NCBI GenBank assembly: GCA_013397695.1
Contig: VYZI01000107.1
Location: 2,418,644 to 2,482,643, forward strand
Length of the DNA: 64,000 nt
Direction of reading: 5' to 3'
Origin: Centropus unirufus
Lineage: Eukaryota; Chordata; Aves; Cuculiformes; Centropidae
The notes beneath the pieces were generated by a model that made no database searches, had not been told where the DNA came from, and was given only the letters and a program-made list of their open reading frames with translations. Position numbers and translations under genes: made by a program. Below, piece by piece: positions 27,101 to 41,900 of the stretch (position 1 is its first letter; each line of letters starts with the position of its first letter).

Positions 27101-28277
27101 CCAAGGAGTCTGATCTTCTGGAGTTCTCAAACATTTAGAAATTTTCAAAATCTCCCTATTCAACATTTTCCTGCCAAAGAGAGAATACACCCAAAACTAC
27201 ACACAGAGTCACATACATATCCTATCTGCCTCGCATCAAATATTAAAATGGAGATGGAAAATTAGCTTATTACTGTGATCTGGATGTAATACTACATCCC
27301 TAACCTACTTGGTCAGTCAAAACGCTATCTTCTGTCTTTTCTTTTTTTGTTGTTGTTGGATGACAAACAAAGGAATTCTTCTTGCATAGCAGTGAGAAAC
27401 ATTTAAAATTCTTCTACACAGCAGCCAGCTGGTGTTTCCAGATTTTTTTCACAGCTTTTTTGCATTGCAAATATGAATTCTCTAAAGATGCCTTCTCAGT
27501 GATACTCCAGCAGCTCTGAGCACAGAATGGAAGGAGCAGGCACTGCAGAAAGGCAGATGATTGTCCACCTGGGCCAGCTGCACAAGGGGGCGAAAAGAAG
27601 GAAGACTGGAGGGGGTAAGGAGTCAGAATGCCTCCTGAAGTATGCAGGGCAAAGAGCACATAGGAAAGTCGGATGCTAGGAAGAGGCTGAAGCTGAGGCT
27701 GATTCACTTTTCTTCCATCATTTTAATCCATGTGTCTGTAGAATAACCTGACAAAATACCTAGACCTGATTCCACTACGACTTCTTTATATTACTATGGC
27801 AGTATCATAATGTAATGTAGTCCAGACTATCTAAACTCTTTTCTATTCCAGAATTGCATTCTTTAGATGCATTTAGGTTCACAGCATATGCTAGCAATAA
27901 CATTCCTAGTACAAACATCCATGCTAAGAACAACTTGGAAACTTGTGGCTTTTTTTACCATATAACATTTATTTTTCCTGGCTTTTAGTCTCCAAAAGCC
28001 TTACAAGCACTGTGCATACAGACTTTAAAATATTTATTATGTTCTCTGGCCTGGGGCTGGCAACAGGATTATACAACATGTCTTATACGACAGGTGTTCC
28101 TGTAAGACATCCAAGCCCAGGGACAAACCAGCCTCCATCACTACCTTGGACATATCACTAAAAGCACAATCTGCAATTTAGGATCCTGAGACAGAGACTA
28201 TCCTGGTTTGAATGTGATTTTTTACATTTGTCATCAAAATAAATTGCTTCCTCAAGGGGAAAATCGGGCCTTAGATA

Positions 28278-28346
28278 AAAAATAAAAAGAAAAAAAAAAA
28301 AAAGAGTTAAGTGGGGAAAAAAAAGAAAGAAGATGAAAAAAAAAAC
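28278..28346 (+). repeat. A-rich low-complexity tract
   Basis: Nearly pure A/G, including A-runs of 8 to 14. It has no retroposon body attached that I could recognise. Confidence 0.7.
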
Positions 28347-31300
28347 AAACCACTCAGTTGCATTACACCATAGGTATTTCATTTCATGTATTTCCATTTT
28401 CCATCATGGGCATAACTCTACAGTTGGGTTCCAAAAGTAACAAAATCACACAACTGCCGTGGAGTTCATGAGGATTATCACAGGACAGACTGTAACCCTG
28501 CATAGCAGATAAAGCCTGATGGGCACCTGGAATACACGTGCAGGGGATAGCAAGAAGTACCTGAAATGCAATTCCCCAGTGTTTCATGACAGAAAGATTT
28601 TAGGACCCAAATTTACACAGCCCCTCTCCAAGCATCCAGACTCTGTTCTACAGATAAAATTAATCAGTTTTTGACCCAGCACTTCCCTTTCCCTCCAATA
28701 TTTATTTGGTTTTTATATTACCTTATTAGCTTCTGGACAAGGTATGCAAAATTCGGCAAGTGCAGGACATCAGTCAGTAAAATCCTTAAAAAAAATTCAC
28801 TCCAGTCAGTGACTGGAGCAGAGTGGCTTAAGGGACTCCATTTGGAACAACACAGCATAGAAAAGCTTAGAAATCTGGGGGCGCCAAGGGGAAAATTGAC
28901 TTTTTGCAAAAGTACCCAGATGCACCTTGTTGAAATCAAAATGCCAAAGAAATAGAGGTGGTTCGTTGTGAGGTTTATTTCAATTTAAAGTTCTAGGAAG
29001 TACAACTGATGATGGAGAAGATGGGACGGCAGGGATGTTCCATTCTACAGTACTGCTCTCTTGCTTTTGTTACCTTCAGTCTCAAAACTCATCCCTCCAT
29101 ATTTTACCGTGTGTGTCCTGTTCACTTTGTTACCATCGTGGAAAATTTAAAGTGGCATGGGAAACAAATCCATCTCCACAGCAACTATAAGGGCTCTTAT
29201 ACAAGATTTTGTTTCCTCCAAAGTTAAACTTTCATCTATTCTTTTTATAATATTAACTAGAAAAAAAAAATCACTTGTGTAAAATCTGACAATGGCTTTC
29301 TATTCTTTGGGGAAATTTTAGAAGCCTGTAAGAGAAAAAACAGAAAGATCCCTTCACACAGACACAAACACACACCTGCCCTTCAAGCTCATGGAGGTGA
29401 AGAATTTGAATTAGCTGTTTTCATGGTTTGAAAGCCTAATTGCCCAAAAGATTTTTTGATGGAAATATGTGGCTGTCATCCTGCAAGAAGCAACACAATA
29501 GAAAACACAGGAAATGAAGAAGAGAAGGGGAAAATGAAGAAAATAAGAAAAAGGGGAGGAGCTATGAATAGTCTTGAATAGCCTGCCACCTTCAAAGTGC
29601 ATTTGGGGGCTGCCAGTGTTTCCCTTCTGGAGTTCAACTGCCCAGTTCCCAGAGGTACACCAGCAAGGTCCCAGTTAGAGAGCTGTAGCCTCATGAGGTC
29701 ATGAAAAAATAGCAATGTAATCATTCTTCCAAGGAGGAGAAAGGGTTTTGACAGCAGGGACAGATCCCCAGTTTGCTTTCCAGGCTTTGCAGCCAGCACC
29801 TCTCTTGGAGCTTGTGGTAACTCTGCTCGTCCCATCCACACTTCTCTCACAGACTCTTGACACTCCACCTCGGAAAGTTAGCTTTATAGTTATGAGGCCA
29901 TGTCCCTGGAAAGACAGAACAACAGAAAGATGACAGCATGCAAGAGTCAGAAACACTTCAGATTTTTTCCACATCACTTCCACTGCCTTGCCACAAACTC
30001 ATTATGCCACTTATCTTCGAGACATGTACAACAACTGAAGCTCCCGTAGGGCTCTTCTCCATCTCAGAAATACTTGGACCATCTACCAGTTATTTAAAAG
30101 ATAAAGGGACTCCATGTTGCTCCTTGGAAACAGAGTATGACACAATCAGTCAGCAACTATGATGGAAAGTTAAAGTCATTGCAAGTAAATACACAGCATG
30201 ATAAAACATCCCAGCACCTTAACGGTTAACCATGCTTTTTTATCACAAAGAGCTTTAATCATGAAAATTGTAAATTTAATTAAGGGTCAATGAACAGGCT
30301 CACGTAGAGAGAGCTTATTTTATTGAAATTACTAAAAAAAAATAATCCAGCTTTGGATTTAATTAACATACATGTATAAGAGAAAAGGGAACTGGTTGTC
30401 TTGTTGTAAGGCAAAAGTAACATCTGAATACAATAATTTATACTTCTTTTCCCCCAGTTTCATACTGTCAGAATATTCTTTTTAGCTCTGTCATTTTATA
30501 TTTACTGTCTAAACTATGCTAAGTCTGTGACTACATCTCAAATGTAAATAGTGCACTTGTATATTCTACAGAAATTTATGGAGTGGGTGCCTGTATGATG
30601 GATTAGTAAAATTCCCAACATGTTTTAGGAATCAAGCACAGGCTCTTTATCAAAGTGTTCAGAGACATCAAGCATGTTATAAATTGGCTTGCAGCATAAA
30701 AAAAAAAGGCACATTAAGCTGTCATTTTTTTTTCCCCTGTATGTTTTCAAAAGAATGACTTGTTCATACCAGGGTTTGGCAAGCTGGTGTTGGGAAGGGA
30801 ATATGATCCTCCTTTCATATATTAAATACCAAGAACTAAACTTCCCTTGCCAGGGGGCTGCAGAAGAAAGCACCAGATTTACTTATGCCGGAAGAGTGGA
30901 TCACAAAACTCAGAACACAGAAAAATCCAGCAGTTTCCTTGAGCAGTGATAGCCATCTGACCAGGGCAGCAACACCTAATTCCACCACCACCGATTTTTC
31001 CTTAGGCTCTATGTTATACTTGACACCGTGCACTGGAAACAATTTCTGGACACCAGCATCAGGGATGAGATTCAGGTTGGCTTCCTTAGTGGAAAAGGCT
31101 ACACTACCACCCTAACACCACCGAATGCCCTCTTGTCGACCTGCTCTTCACAAGCCACATCCCAGTTTTATCTGCTCAACAGTGATTTAGTCTACAATCT
31201 GCTTATCATGTTACAGCAACAGCAGCAGGGGGCTGGGAAGCAAGAACAAACTTCTCAGGTCTCCCAGTCAATTGTATGAACCCCATTAAGGAATGAAGCA

Positions 31301-31775
31301 AGACGCATACTTGCACATGACAAAAAAAACCCAAGTATTTCTGACTTAAATCATTTGAAGCAGTACACACAACTAACATTTCCAAGGGAAGCAAACTGAT
31401 CTTGTAGCTCATTGGCACCACACATCGAATTTTTCTCTGTAAAAACATAACAAGGTAATTATTGCTACAGAAAGGATTAGGCTCAGGAAAATTTGCAGAA
31501 ATCCTTCTTCCAGCAGCTGTGCAGCATTACCATTTCCAAAGGCAGGACTCAAGATTTATCAGCATTGCTATCTAAGGACCTTTCTTAGGCTGTGGATCCA
31601 GAAGTAGACAAAACAAATTCTCATCTGTAAATGTCAGCACTCGCACTAGGCTAGCATTCGTTTTCCCTTACACAGATGGAGGATCAGATCAGAGATCAAA
31701 TGTCACAGTCACTGACAACAGGAAATTAAATCAGTTGAGGTGGAAGACAAAATAATATCAAAATATCTTTTTTTT

Positions 31776-31781
31776 TTTAAT
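31776..31781 (-). promoter_or_regulatory. PARVG: Candidate PARVG polyadenylation signal (ATTAAA variant)
   Basis: I saw no AATAAA on the minus strand in the first 2 kb after the PARVG stop; this ATTAAA variant, about 1.07 kb downstream, is the nearest usable hexamer I noticed. It lies next to a T-run on the plus strand, so it could be chance. Confidence 0.2.
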
Positions 31782-32849
31782 CAGATCCCAAGCTCTATGC
31801 AATACAATCATGACATAATTTTAAGGTCAAGGGAGTAATTGAGGTTTTGAAGGAACTGTGATTTAAGACCCCCAAGAAAGACCCAGGGTGACAGCTAACA
31901 TAAATAGCAACTAGAATCACCACATCCAGAGGAAACTGCTGGGATGCCTGGGGACAGTCACTGGACAAACTCAGCTAGGAGCCTCAGAAAGGTTTGAGAG
32001 TGTGCTGTCAGAGGTGGCAGAGACTGAGAGCTTGATTACTCCAATACATGCTGGCCTTTACTTCTGTCAGATGCAGAGGAAGTCAGCATCTATCCGCCTC
32101 TTACCAGAGAGAAAGTGTGGTTAGGTTAATCAGTCCTGTAACCTGCTTGACCTAGGAACCAGCATTCCTGTGAGTCAGACATTATGTTAGGGCTGCAGGA
32201 GATCCCTCTGTTACTGCAGTGTCTCCTGTCAGCATGTTATTCTGGGCCTCTTTTCCATATTTGAGCAGGCAAATGGTGAAACTTTTAACAAATACTGGAT
32301 ACATTCAGATTTCTTTTCAGCTACCTCCTTGGTAACCAAATCCACATCCTTCTGTATGACAACAGCCAGCCACATGTGTAAAGAAGCTTTGGAACTCGAG
32401 CTTCAAGGGTGTCTGCACTCGTCCCAGAGATATGTTGGTGGATCTTTCTCCTCTTTCGTTTCCAGAGTTAATCAGAAGCAGAGAAGTGGAAAGGTTGAAA
32501 TAACAGATTCCAAATTCATCTCCAGAAGCAGGGAATCCACAGTCCAGAATAAACACACATTACACTTCTTTTCAGCATTATGGGAGCTCAGAGAGAACAA
32601 GAAAGAGTGCTGGAGAAAGAGCTACAGTAATAGAATTACACCGTTCACTGGCCCCGGACACACATACATACTTACAGTTATTCAGGCAGTACATGTGAAA
32701 CCTTGCATGAATACAGACACCAAGAAGGAAATACAAGTGCATGGCATGTGCATAAACAGAGCTGGGAATCCAAAAAATAAGATCATGACACGCTAAGGAA
32801 AAATAAAAAAGGGGGAAAAAAATAGCGCCCAAGCTGTTAGCCTTGTTCT

Positions 32850-32929
32850 TCATGTTTCATTGGTCTTGTATTTGGAATACAAGCAATACAGAATCCGCAT
32901 TGTAGTCTTCAGATCTCTGTTCACAACAT
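32850..32929 (-). CDS. PARVG: PARVG coding exon 12 (terminal, stop codon)
   Basis: 80 nt, entering in phase 1. The split codon gives Asp, then VVNRDLKTTMRILYCLYSKY and KTNET, then TGA at 32852-32850. The same exon of the neighbouring parvin starts at the identical codon position and reads VVNLDLKSTLRVLYNLFTKY, showing shared ancestry of the exon structure. The acceptor is gtgtccacag. Confidence 0.95.
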
Positions 32930-35900
32930 CTGTGGACACACAAGAAACAACAAAACCAGATGGGAAATATTAGCAGTCCCTGGAACAGAAAGAGACTGGA
33001 GGTGCCAATGACAAACTTCCACCTTTCTGCAATTATAACGTGAACTTAGACAAACTAATTGTAATGAGAAGCAACAGAGGAATTACAGAGCTAGGAAATT
33101 ATTTATTTGTTAGATGAACTTAAGGAAAAAGGGACCGTCACTGCTCTATTGCTGGAGGACAGGATAAATAATGCAGGTAAGAAAATTCTTCACTAGCAGA
33201 CAGAGTAGATAATTTAACAGGATTTTACAGCTTTACTTTTTTATTATTCTTCTATGGCAGAAATCATGTTGGTAATTACCTGATACCTTATTTTTTTTGG
33301 TTGTAATGTTTCCATTATGTATTCCTGCTGTTGACTGTTTTCATTTTTCAATTTATTTCGTTTTTAGCTTCCATGTTCTTGGATTAAAATCTGAGCTTGT
33401 ATTTAATAATTTCAATGGAAAAGGCAAACTGATTTAGAGGGTTTACTGCTCTTCTTGTAGTGTTGTAAATCATTGGGAAAAAGACTATGAAACACTAGTA
33501 AATTACATCCTTGTACAGCCTTAATTGTGTAGTTGTACTAACTACCCCTAAATTATATTAAACTCAACAAATAGCTGAGGATTTTCCCATTGATGCTAAA
33601 GGATATGCAGATGGTGGCACCAATATTTCTTACACTGATCATTCCTGTATTTGAGGCAGTGCAGAATAGCCAGAAGGAAGGAGAGAAAGCATTGGTTTAA
33701 CTCCTTACATACAAAAGGTGAATCTCAGCACCAACACCTGAGCTCACACAAAATTTTTTTTCAAAGTTAACATAAATGTCTTTCCAAACTCCTAGCTCTA
33801 TGCAATGCGACAAAAAGCCCACCATGCAAAATGTCAGCATCACCAAACCATTAGTGGAAGAACAAAACAAAAGAAAAAAAAACGAACAAAAATGTATCCT
33901 TCCTTCCCCATGATGCCATGGGTTACATACAAAACACATGAACCCACTATCTCTGAACACCTAACATGGGAAGAGGAATGCTTTCTACTTCTTAAAAAAG
34001 ATTTTTTCTTATTCAACAACAAGCATTGAATGAGGGGAGGTTACATGCTCTACACTTTGAAAGGAGGAAGCACCAATCACAGCCCCGTCCATTATTGCAG
34101 CCACATCCCTCATCCCATCAGGAGCTGGTCAAAAGTTTGTCTATGTAGCATTTTTTTAGTTGCAAAATTGGACTCATCCGAAGGAATTTTTTATTATTCT
34201 GTTTTTAGTGGTGAGGCCAGGAAGAACGCAAATGTACATTACCTCAGCAAAGAAAGTATTCAGTTGGAAGCAGGAAATCAACATTGAGCTCCCTGGTCTG
34301 AAGTAGGCAGGATAGCAAGTGGAAACCTATGTATCTGCCATTCAGGAGCCAGACCTACTAGCTCTTCTGGGCTTGAATAGATAGGTTGGTGTTTCTGATT
34401 TTCAGGATATATTCTGCAAGGTGTCTTCCCACATGAAGCAATCTTGTTTGTTTTTTTTAAACACTAAACATTTTTATGAGGTAGGAAAATAGCTCTTCCC
34501 TCAAGCTCAGTTGCTGTAATTTCCTTAGGAGCGGCCACTGTTTTAAGTCTTTTACAAATACTGACTTATTAAATAGCTTGTGTTTAGTTTAAATCTACTG
34601 AACTTATAACAATCCAACATTTTCAGTACAAAGATTGCTCAAAACAGTTCTCAGCTTTATTGTTCTTCATTCTTAATAACAAGCTATGGGGAAGCCATAG
34701 AATGAAATGAGTCAATGTCACACCGGAGAACCTCCCTTCTTCAATTACAATAACTTTTGCTAAGCCAGGATATTAACAATTCTATTCCAGACAATTTTGT
34801 GTGTCATGACTCACCTTCAGAGTTCACAGAAACATTCAGAAGACCTCCATCTTTCAGCAAGTCCAACGCGAGGTTAACGTTGTGAAGCTGTTGATGAGAG
34901 AGATTGAGATCCATGTAACAGAAAATATTTTACACCCAAGTGTGCAGTTGTAAGGAGGTTTTAAAAAGTAATTCTCCAGCAGCTGAAGATACTGATTCAT
35001 AAATATGTACCCATATTCATCTCCTTAGTTTTGATGGAGTGCTTTTCAGAACTTCTACCAATTATCATATAAAATCAGATGTAAAATCCCTCTCCAGCAA
35101 AACGTATCCCATGAGGCGGGTAGAAGAATCCATTTATTTAAAAATAGACCTTGCATGTGAAAGTCTAGTGTTAATGGATGTTTCCATGGGGAATACAGGC
35201 TAGACTCATAACTGTATCTAATAGATACGTGTAATTTATTTCTTTTTTTTTTTTTTTTTTTTATACCCACATGCTCACCACATTTGGAACAAACAAAAGA
35301 ACACATAAGGAAAACAGACTATATTTCATTCAGAATTACAAAGATTGGGAATGTTCTGACCAGTTATATTTGTAAGCTAGAAGTTTATGCTTGAACATAT
35401 AAAGATATCTATACACAATGATAGCAGTGATGATACCCTTAATAATACTGTCAAGACATGAAGCACAGATCTACGAATAAAAGCTGAGGTGGGGAGAGGT
35501 CTGATTTTTTTTTTTCTCATGGTTTTTCTCTCCTTCCCCCACATAAAAGCAACATCGCATGCATATGCAGTAGTCACGAATGACTTTTAAAAGTAATATA
35601 GCATCCCTACCAGCTTAAGGGCTGTTGTTTACTTGGCTGATAATTACCAAGTTCCCTTCCTCTAATGAAATCACAAGACCTGAATGAACTCTAAATTGTC
35701 TCTTGATAGATTCCTTAGGCTACTGAGCCTCCTTCGGGAGACATACCATAACGGCTGCTGTCCTGTTCCCTACTATCTTCTGATAACAAGCAGAGGTCCC
35801 CTACTCATAAGCCAAGTGAAAACTGTTTGCTCTGAACTGAAGCAACAGATTTAACGTTTTACCTTGTTCTCTGCTTTACAAGTAACTCAGACTGACAGTT

Positions 35901-38900
35901 CTGATTTAGGCTTGTTTTCTTCCTCTGATAATCAGCAGCCAGGAGAGCTTAAGCTCATGCAATTTTCTGATTGCAATGAGTAAATCAGATGTTTCCTTAA
36001 TGAATCAGCATAGGTGAAAGGGGCACATTTCCCTCTTTGTATTGTATGTGAGATTTGCAAGGAACAATAACATACATATTTCAGAATAAATATTCAGATG
36101 GGAATACTGATAATTATCAAAGAAAGTTAACCTAGAAACATAGGTTGTTTCATCCAACTTTGCTTTCAGAATCAAAAGAGCTGGATAACTCCCTATAATT
36201 TACAACCAGAAGTCTAGATATTCGGGGTTATTTCAGCTCTGGGCCTGTTTTGTCAAAAGTACTCAATTCATGCTGTTTTCATAAGCACTTTTGGTAAGGA
36301 TGGGGCCCCTCTTCATGATCTTCCCTCATCCCTAATTTCAGCCTGACCTATTTTGTATTTATATTGTCTCTGAATATATACCTTTCAATACACGAGTACC
36401 CAGAGCAGAAGTTCCTTTACAGTTAGTTAGAAACCTCATTTTTTTTTAAATAAACACATAAACACCCTGCAACAAACCTACTCCCGTGCAGTGTTTTATT
36501 CTTACTCCTTTAAGTAGGTCACCTCTGGAATTTATCCTCCTGTTTTCCTCACCGCTCCTGTCCATCTAGCATGGGCTCCAGCCTTCCCTAGTTCTTGTTT
36601 CCATTTCCTCCTCAGTATCACTACTTCTATCCTAATTTCCCTTCCTTGCAATTAATGAATTGTACATACCAGCTTTGAACCTCAAACTTTCTGCCTGAAT
36701 GAAAGTTGATGCACTGCACTGATCATAGCAGTGTGTGTAGTTGTCACCATTTTTATAAAACAAATTATGTTTTAAATCTCAGCAAAGGTTACATTTTCAT
36801 ACTTTACTGTACCAATTAAAGTCTAAAATGACAGGGAGTTAGAAAGCACAGGGGAATTGAAAGACATATTTAATGTACAAATGACAGTTGAACTATGGTC
36901 GCTCAATATTTTTAGTTATATTGTCAACCCACTTTTCATTTTGTAATGAACATCAGAGGAGAAACAAATGGCAGACAGAACTTTAACAACTGTTCAACAG
37001 TAAATGAAGTACTTGGAAGTAACTTTGCTAAAATGATATTACTAGGATATAGAGAGTTGTACTGAACCCTTACCCAACCCCACTATAGGCTTCTCTGGGG
37101 CCAGTGACCAGCATGTGCAGGGTAAGAACTAGAAACTCTGAGCTCTGATTTGTACTTGAAGTGTAAGGGTGTCTCATTGCTTGAAAGTGACACGTGAGGC
37201 TTGAACAGAGCTGATCCAAAAAAAAGGAGAAGCTTATTAATGAAATTTTATATATAAAAATATTCATTTACTTCCTCTGAGTGAAGTAAATGGAAATGAT
37301 AAAAACTTATTTTCAAGCCAATGGACTTGAGCAAAAAAAATTTTGAAAAGTGAGTGGAGGAGAAGAAAGAAGAAAAATCATCACAAGAAAATGATTTGAT
37401 TTTGTTCGAGTCAACCCTTCAAAATACATTTTCCCTTTTCTGAATATTCTTAGATTTTTTTAAAAAATTGCATTTTCCTAGTATTTTAAATAGTCATCAA
37501 GTGACAGCAATGATTTTTCTACAAAATTTGAAACTAGGTCTCAGAAAATTGTGCTTTTAAATGTCTTGATGAGAAGCTCCACAGGAATATTTATTAATTA
37601 ATGTGAGACCTCTGAGAATTTTCATTACACATAATTATTACCCAGGGAGATAACTGTGGTGAGGAGAAGAACCAGAGGAAAGCCTTTTCTGTACAGGGAA
37701 GTTGTAATGTAAACCACACCAGAGGAGAGATACCCTTCTCAGGCAGTTCTCAAGCAAAAACGATCTGACACGTTTCACCTTCTGAGCCCTAACTGAATAT
37801 AACTGGGGAAAATATCTACTATGGTTTCAAAATTTTCATAACTATTCCATGACCCAAGTGAAAAATTTCTACCCACGCCAGAGATAATTTGAAAATACCT
37901 CAAGTATGTCAAAGTATGTCAAAGCATTTCAGCATCCTGAAATGAAGGTCAAATGAAGGAGGCATATACTCTGGCAGTACAGTACACGCTACCTTCTGGC
38001 AGATGCCACCTTTGTCATTCAAAACACTGATGAAACCTGCCCGGTGGGGGCTGAAAAGGCACCGAGCAAGCCTGCCTGGGTAGGTTACAGCTCCCAGCCT
38101 TCAGGGTGGAAAAGATGTAAATTCTCGAGAATTTCCCAAGCACAGAGGGGGCCTTCAAAATGTTCTTGTCATGTCTTGATTAAGGTGTATTTTTAGAATA
38201 ATGTAAGGAAACCTATAGGGATCCAATTCTGCTACATAAGAGGCACCAACCACTTTTAAAACATTTGCAGATAGAATTTCTGTATTTCACTGGAAGGCTC
38301 CAGAACCACATTATCTGGCTTCAAAGTGCAAGTAACACTAATTTGCTTCTCATTAGATAATTAATTTTGAAGAAGACACTGACCTGTTCCAAGGTATTCA
38401 GCAGCAGCAAGCGCATGCGTAGCCTGCAGGCACTGCATGCATATGATTTCCCATGCTGCAGCAGCAGTTAAAGACAGAAGCAGAGCTCTTCAGTGATACA
38501 CAGAAGCATTAAACACACAAGATGTTTGAAGCCTCGAGCTTTTAAATAACAACCTACCATCTCGGTGGTACTGGCTGGAGTCAGGAAGAAATTCCTTAAG
38601 TTCAGAAAGTAGCCCTCCAATTGTCCAATTAACAGAAGTAAGATTACTCCATCTGCAAACTAGATGAAGAATAATCTGAATAACATATATCACCTTGGCT
38701 TTTAGTGAATTACTCTAATAAATGCTATTCTAGCAATAAATAAACTTATCAGTACTCAGGGAAGCACAGCTTAATCAGTTGGCTCCCTTAACCTCTTCCA
38801 CATTGAACTTCATCTTTAGTTACATAAGGTTTCTAATTTCATATTAAAAACACAACCTTGTAAAAGGTTGGCAGATAAATTATTCCAGGTGGTAGAGAAT

Positions 38901-41900
38901 TCAGACAACCACAAGTGACAAACACATAAATATAAATAAAATAAAAATGTGTTTGAGATTTACAACAAAATACTTGCAAAACTTCTTTTCTTATAGCTGC
39001 CCACCAGGAAAACCCAGAATGGCACTGGAGAACAGCTCTGCTTTTCATCCACATGGCATAAATCACAGGGACCTTTATGCACCGAGATTTTAAATGCCTG
39101 GAGCAAAGCAAGAACTGTGCATTGATTTCTCCTGCAGTTATTGTGTGCGTGTCTACAGAAGCAGGGAAAGGGAAAGAAAAAGCCACAAGGGACGTTCCTG
39201 AGCTCATTTCCCATCACTCGCTTTCTCCCCAGAGAGGGTACGGCAGCTCCCTGCAAGTGACAGGAGAGGAGGACTGCAGAGGTATCGTTGTGTCCCTCTT
39301 CACCAGCACCCAGGGAGGTGATCTCAACGTGACTAATGCTCACTTGTCTTGCAATTTCATGGACTCTAAGGAAGCTCGGCAGTCAGAGGATGGAATTTTG
39401 AAATGTAACGAAAATCAGGCCTTCCTACTGTGAAGCAAATCCAGCATTAAGAAATAACTAAGAACCAGCAGTTCTTAGTGTCAGTTTAATTATCCAAACA
39501 CCATTATTTCCAACAGAAAGAGCATCCATAGGAGTTGGGCAGACTCCAAAAATTATTCCCTGTAGGATTACCGGGGCACCATTCAATACAAAACTATATA
39601 TTTTTTATTACTTACTAACTTCACAAACTGCAGAGAAACCTCAACCTAGAAATAGTTATGTTACCAAGTTTCAAATTACAACAATAAAATTAAGAATCCT
39701 AATGGTGAGAGGAGACACTTAAATGGCTCACAAAACATGGTTAACATGCACCTTAGAGCAGGTTACCTGAGATTCAATGTCTTGTACATTTAATCCTAAT
39801 TTTCCAATATGCTCATTGACAAATTGCAAAAATACCTAAAGAAAACAGAAGAGGAGGAAAGAATGGAAGAAAATATAACATTTTTTTCAGTGAAATAATG
39901 AATTATGTTTTACCTTACAAGTTTTCATATCTATTAAAATAGTAAATTACCTTTTTTACAGCATCCAGTTTATCTGGGGCACGGCTAAACAATTCGTCAA
40001 AGGCATCATCTTCTGTATCAAAACATTAATTGGCATTATTTGAAATAACAATCAGATCAGAGGTTTAAAGTGGCTCCAGAAGGAGAAAGGTGTTCATACC
40101 TCATAGGCCAAGGAAGAAGAGTCACAGGGAAAAGGAGGGGAAGCCTCGCTTTTGTATTTATCATGGTGACATGTTTCCCTTCAGCCTGACTACCTCAGAG
40201 GAAACAATTTGCTTTCTTCATCTCTGTAATTTTTACCTGCAGAGCTTCTGAAGGTTTGTGGTACCACCAGTCTGAGCAATGGTTAAATTTCACAGCTCTG
40301 CAGTTTATTGCTGTTCAGCTACATTTTTTTTTAACCCTGACCCACTGGAATAAAATATTGTGAGCAGAGAAGAACTACTATACATTTTACTGCTTCCCCA
40401 CAGTAAAAATTTCGGCTACATCAAATTAAGAGAAAAGCACTCTCTTTCTTTTAAAAAAGAAAAATTAGGAGAAAAGAACTCCTTCCTTCAAAAAAATACC
40501 CTACAAATTAGATTGTGTATTTGGACACAATGCCCTTCCTCTGAGAATTCATGAACTTCAAAAATCACCAGTGCTACCATGCAGCAGTTTAAAGGCAGGC
40601 ACCAAGCTGGTGCACATGAGTGTAAAGATTTCCAAGGAAATTAGATTCATCAAAGTGCCTGTGAATGCCCACCTTCACCTCTATTTTCTACCCAGGTTTA
40701 GTAAAATCAGGACACATCTCCTCACAGTAACCCAGCTACAAGTCTGTTCTGATTCAAGCATGAAGGAAGCATTTGAAACGCCCTTAAAAATCAAGGGTGC
40801 TCTGGCAGCACAACTAAACGGAGAACCAATTTCTATAGTGCAGGAAAGTAAAAGTAGCTTTGATTAAGGAGGATTCTTCCCAAGAGCCAGCCACAGAGAA
40901 GCCTCCACTCTGAACTGGTTTCTCTGGGTTTCTCCGCTCTCCCTGTTGGGGGACTGCTGCAGCCGAATTGTCAAGGAATAGGTGAATCCTTCAACTAAAT
41001 CATCGAGCAAAAGTCTGAAACCTGCAACAGTCTCACAAACTAGAGAACCCTCTTCTGGAGCCACGCTTTGGGATTTCTCTCTTTGTTAAGCAAGCTGTGT
41101 CAAAAATATAGAGAGCATTTTGAAGAGTGATTCGCAGATACCTCTTCCCAGCAGAATCAGCCCACTGGAAGAAACACCTAATTATAGACTTTTTTCGCAG
41201 TTTCAGCCTACACTGGAGACCACTCAGGGAAATAAGTGATAAATATGTATTAAATTATATAGCTTGTACTAGTTTGCAAAGGATGAAAACCCTAACAGAA
41301 AGGACCTAACAGAGAGTTAAGCAGTTGCCTTCATTCACTTGAGATGCAGCATTCTCCTTCGCAGCAAGGAAAGGTAGATTACACTGAAGCCTGAGCAGCA
41401 CCCAGACCTTCTGCAAGCTCCACGTGCATGGACATTTTTCACTTCAAGTGTTTCACAGCCCACAAAAGCCCTAAGGGTAAAAACGCTGCCAGTGTTGGTT
41501 TCACTGCACTGCTGTCCATAATCAAGTACCAGTAGACTTCAAAATCTCATTTGCAAACTGCAGAAGGGAAACTACATTGAAACTGGTAGCAACAAGAAGC
41601 ACAGTTCTGAAGCCATTATGCTTATAAACAGTTCCAACAGTGAATGAAGTCAATGAGTAAATCTAAACGCACTTTTTCTCCCAGCCAAGTCTCCACACCG
41701 AGTCATCACCCACTGTTTCATTTCTTGTCTCACCTCTCATCTGTTGCCTGGAGTCCACCGGCAAAATTTACCACTCAGATTCCAGACTACATTGTGTTGA
41801 TGTGGAGACACATTAACAAAAGACATTTGGAGAAACACTCTCAGAGAAATCTCTGAATCTCCATTAACTCTAGTGGGAGCAAACTGATTTTATCATGAGG

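Larger units (their letters stand above)
24106..32849. other. Noncoding stretch; right end probably PARVG 3' UTR
   Basis: No exon of a neighbouring gene was recognised. The last kilobase, from about 31780 to 32849, probably belongs to the PARVG 3' UTR if the ATTAAA at 31776 is used. A block at 30190-30300 with TAATTTAAT-like motifs is another AT-rich candidate element. Confidence 0.5.

Noticed and set aside
12798..32849. Search for exons of the gene expected next to PARVG in other vertebrates (SHISAL1)
   Set aside because: No cysteine-rich shisa-like exon was found on either strand; the gene is probably outside the window.
38839..39433. Overlapping open frames of 118-127 codons on both strands in a PARVG intron
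   Set aside because: No similarity to known proteins, mutual overlap, and placed between two certain PARVG exons; most likely chance.
40237..40271. Candidate 35-nt PARVG exon between exons 7 and 8
   Set aside because: It fits in phase only if exon 7 is read in another frame. Once the 56-nt exon at 42926-42981 is included, exons 6-7-8 join in frame with better homology, so it is not needed.
41142..41164. Candidate 23-nt PARVG exon with good acceptor and donor
   Set aside because: Its residues do not resemble the parvin linker and including it breaks the frame of the preferred model. It could still be a cryptic exon.
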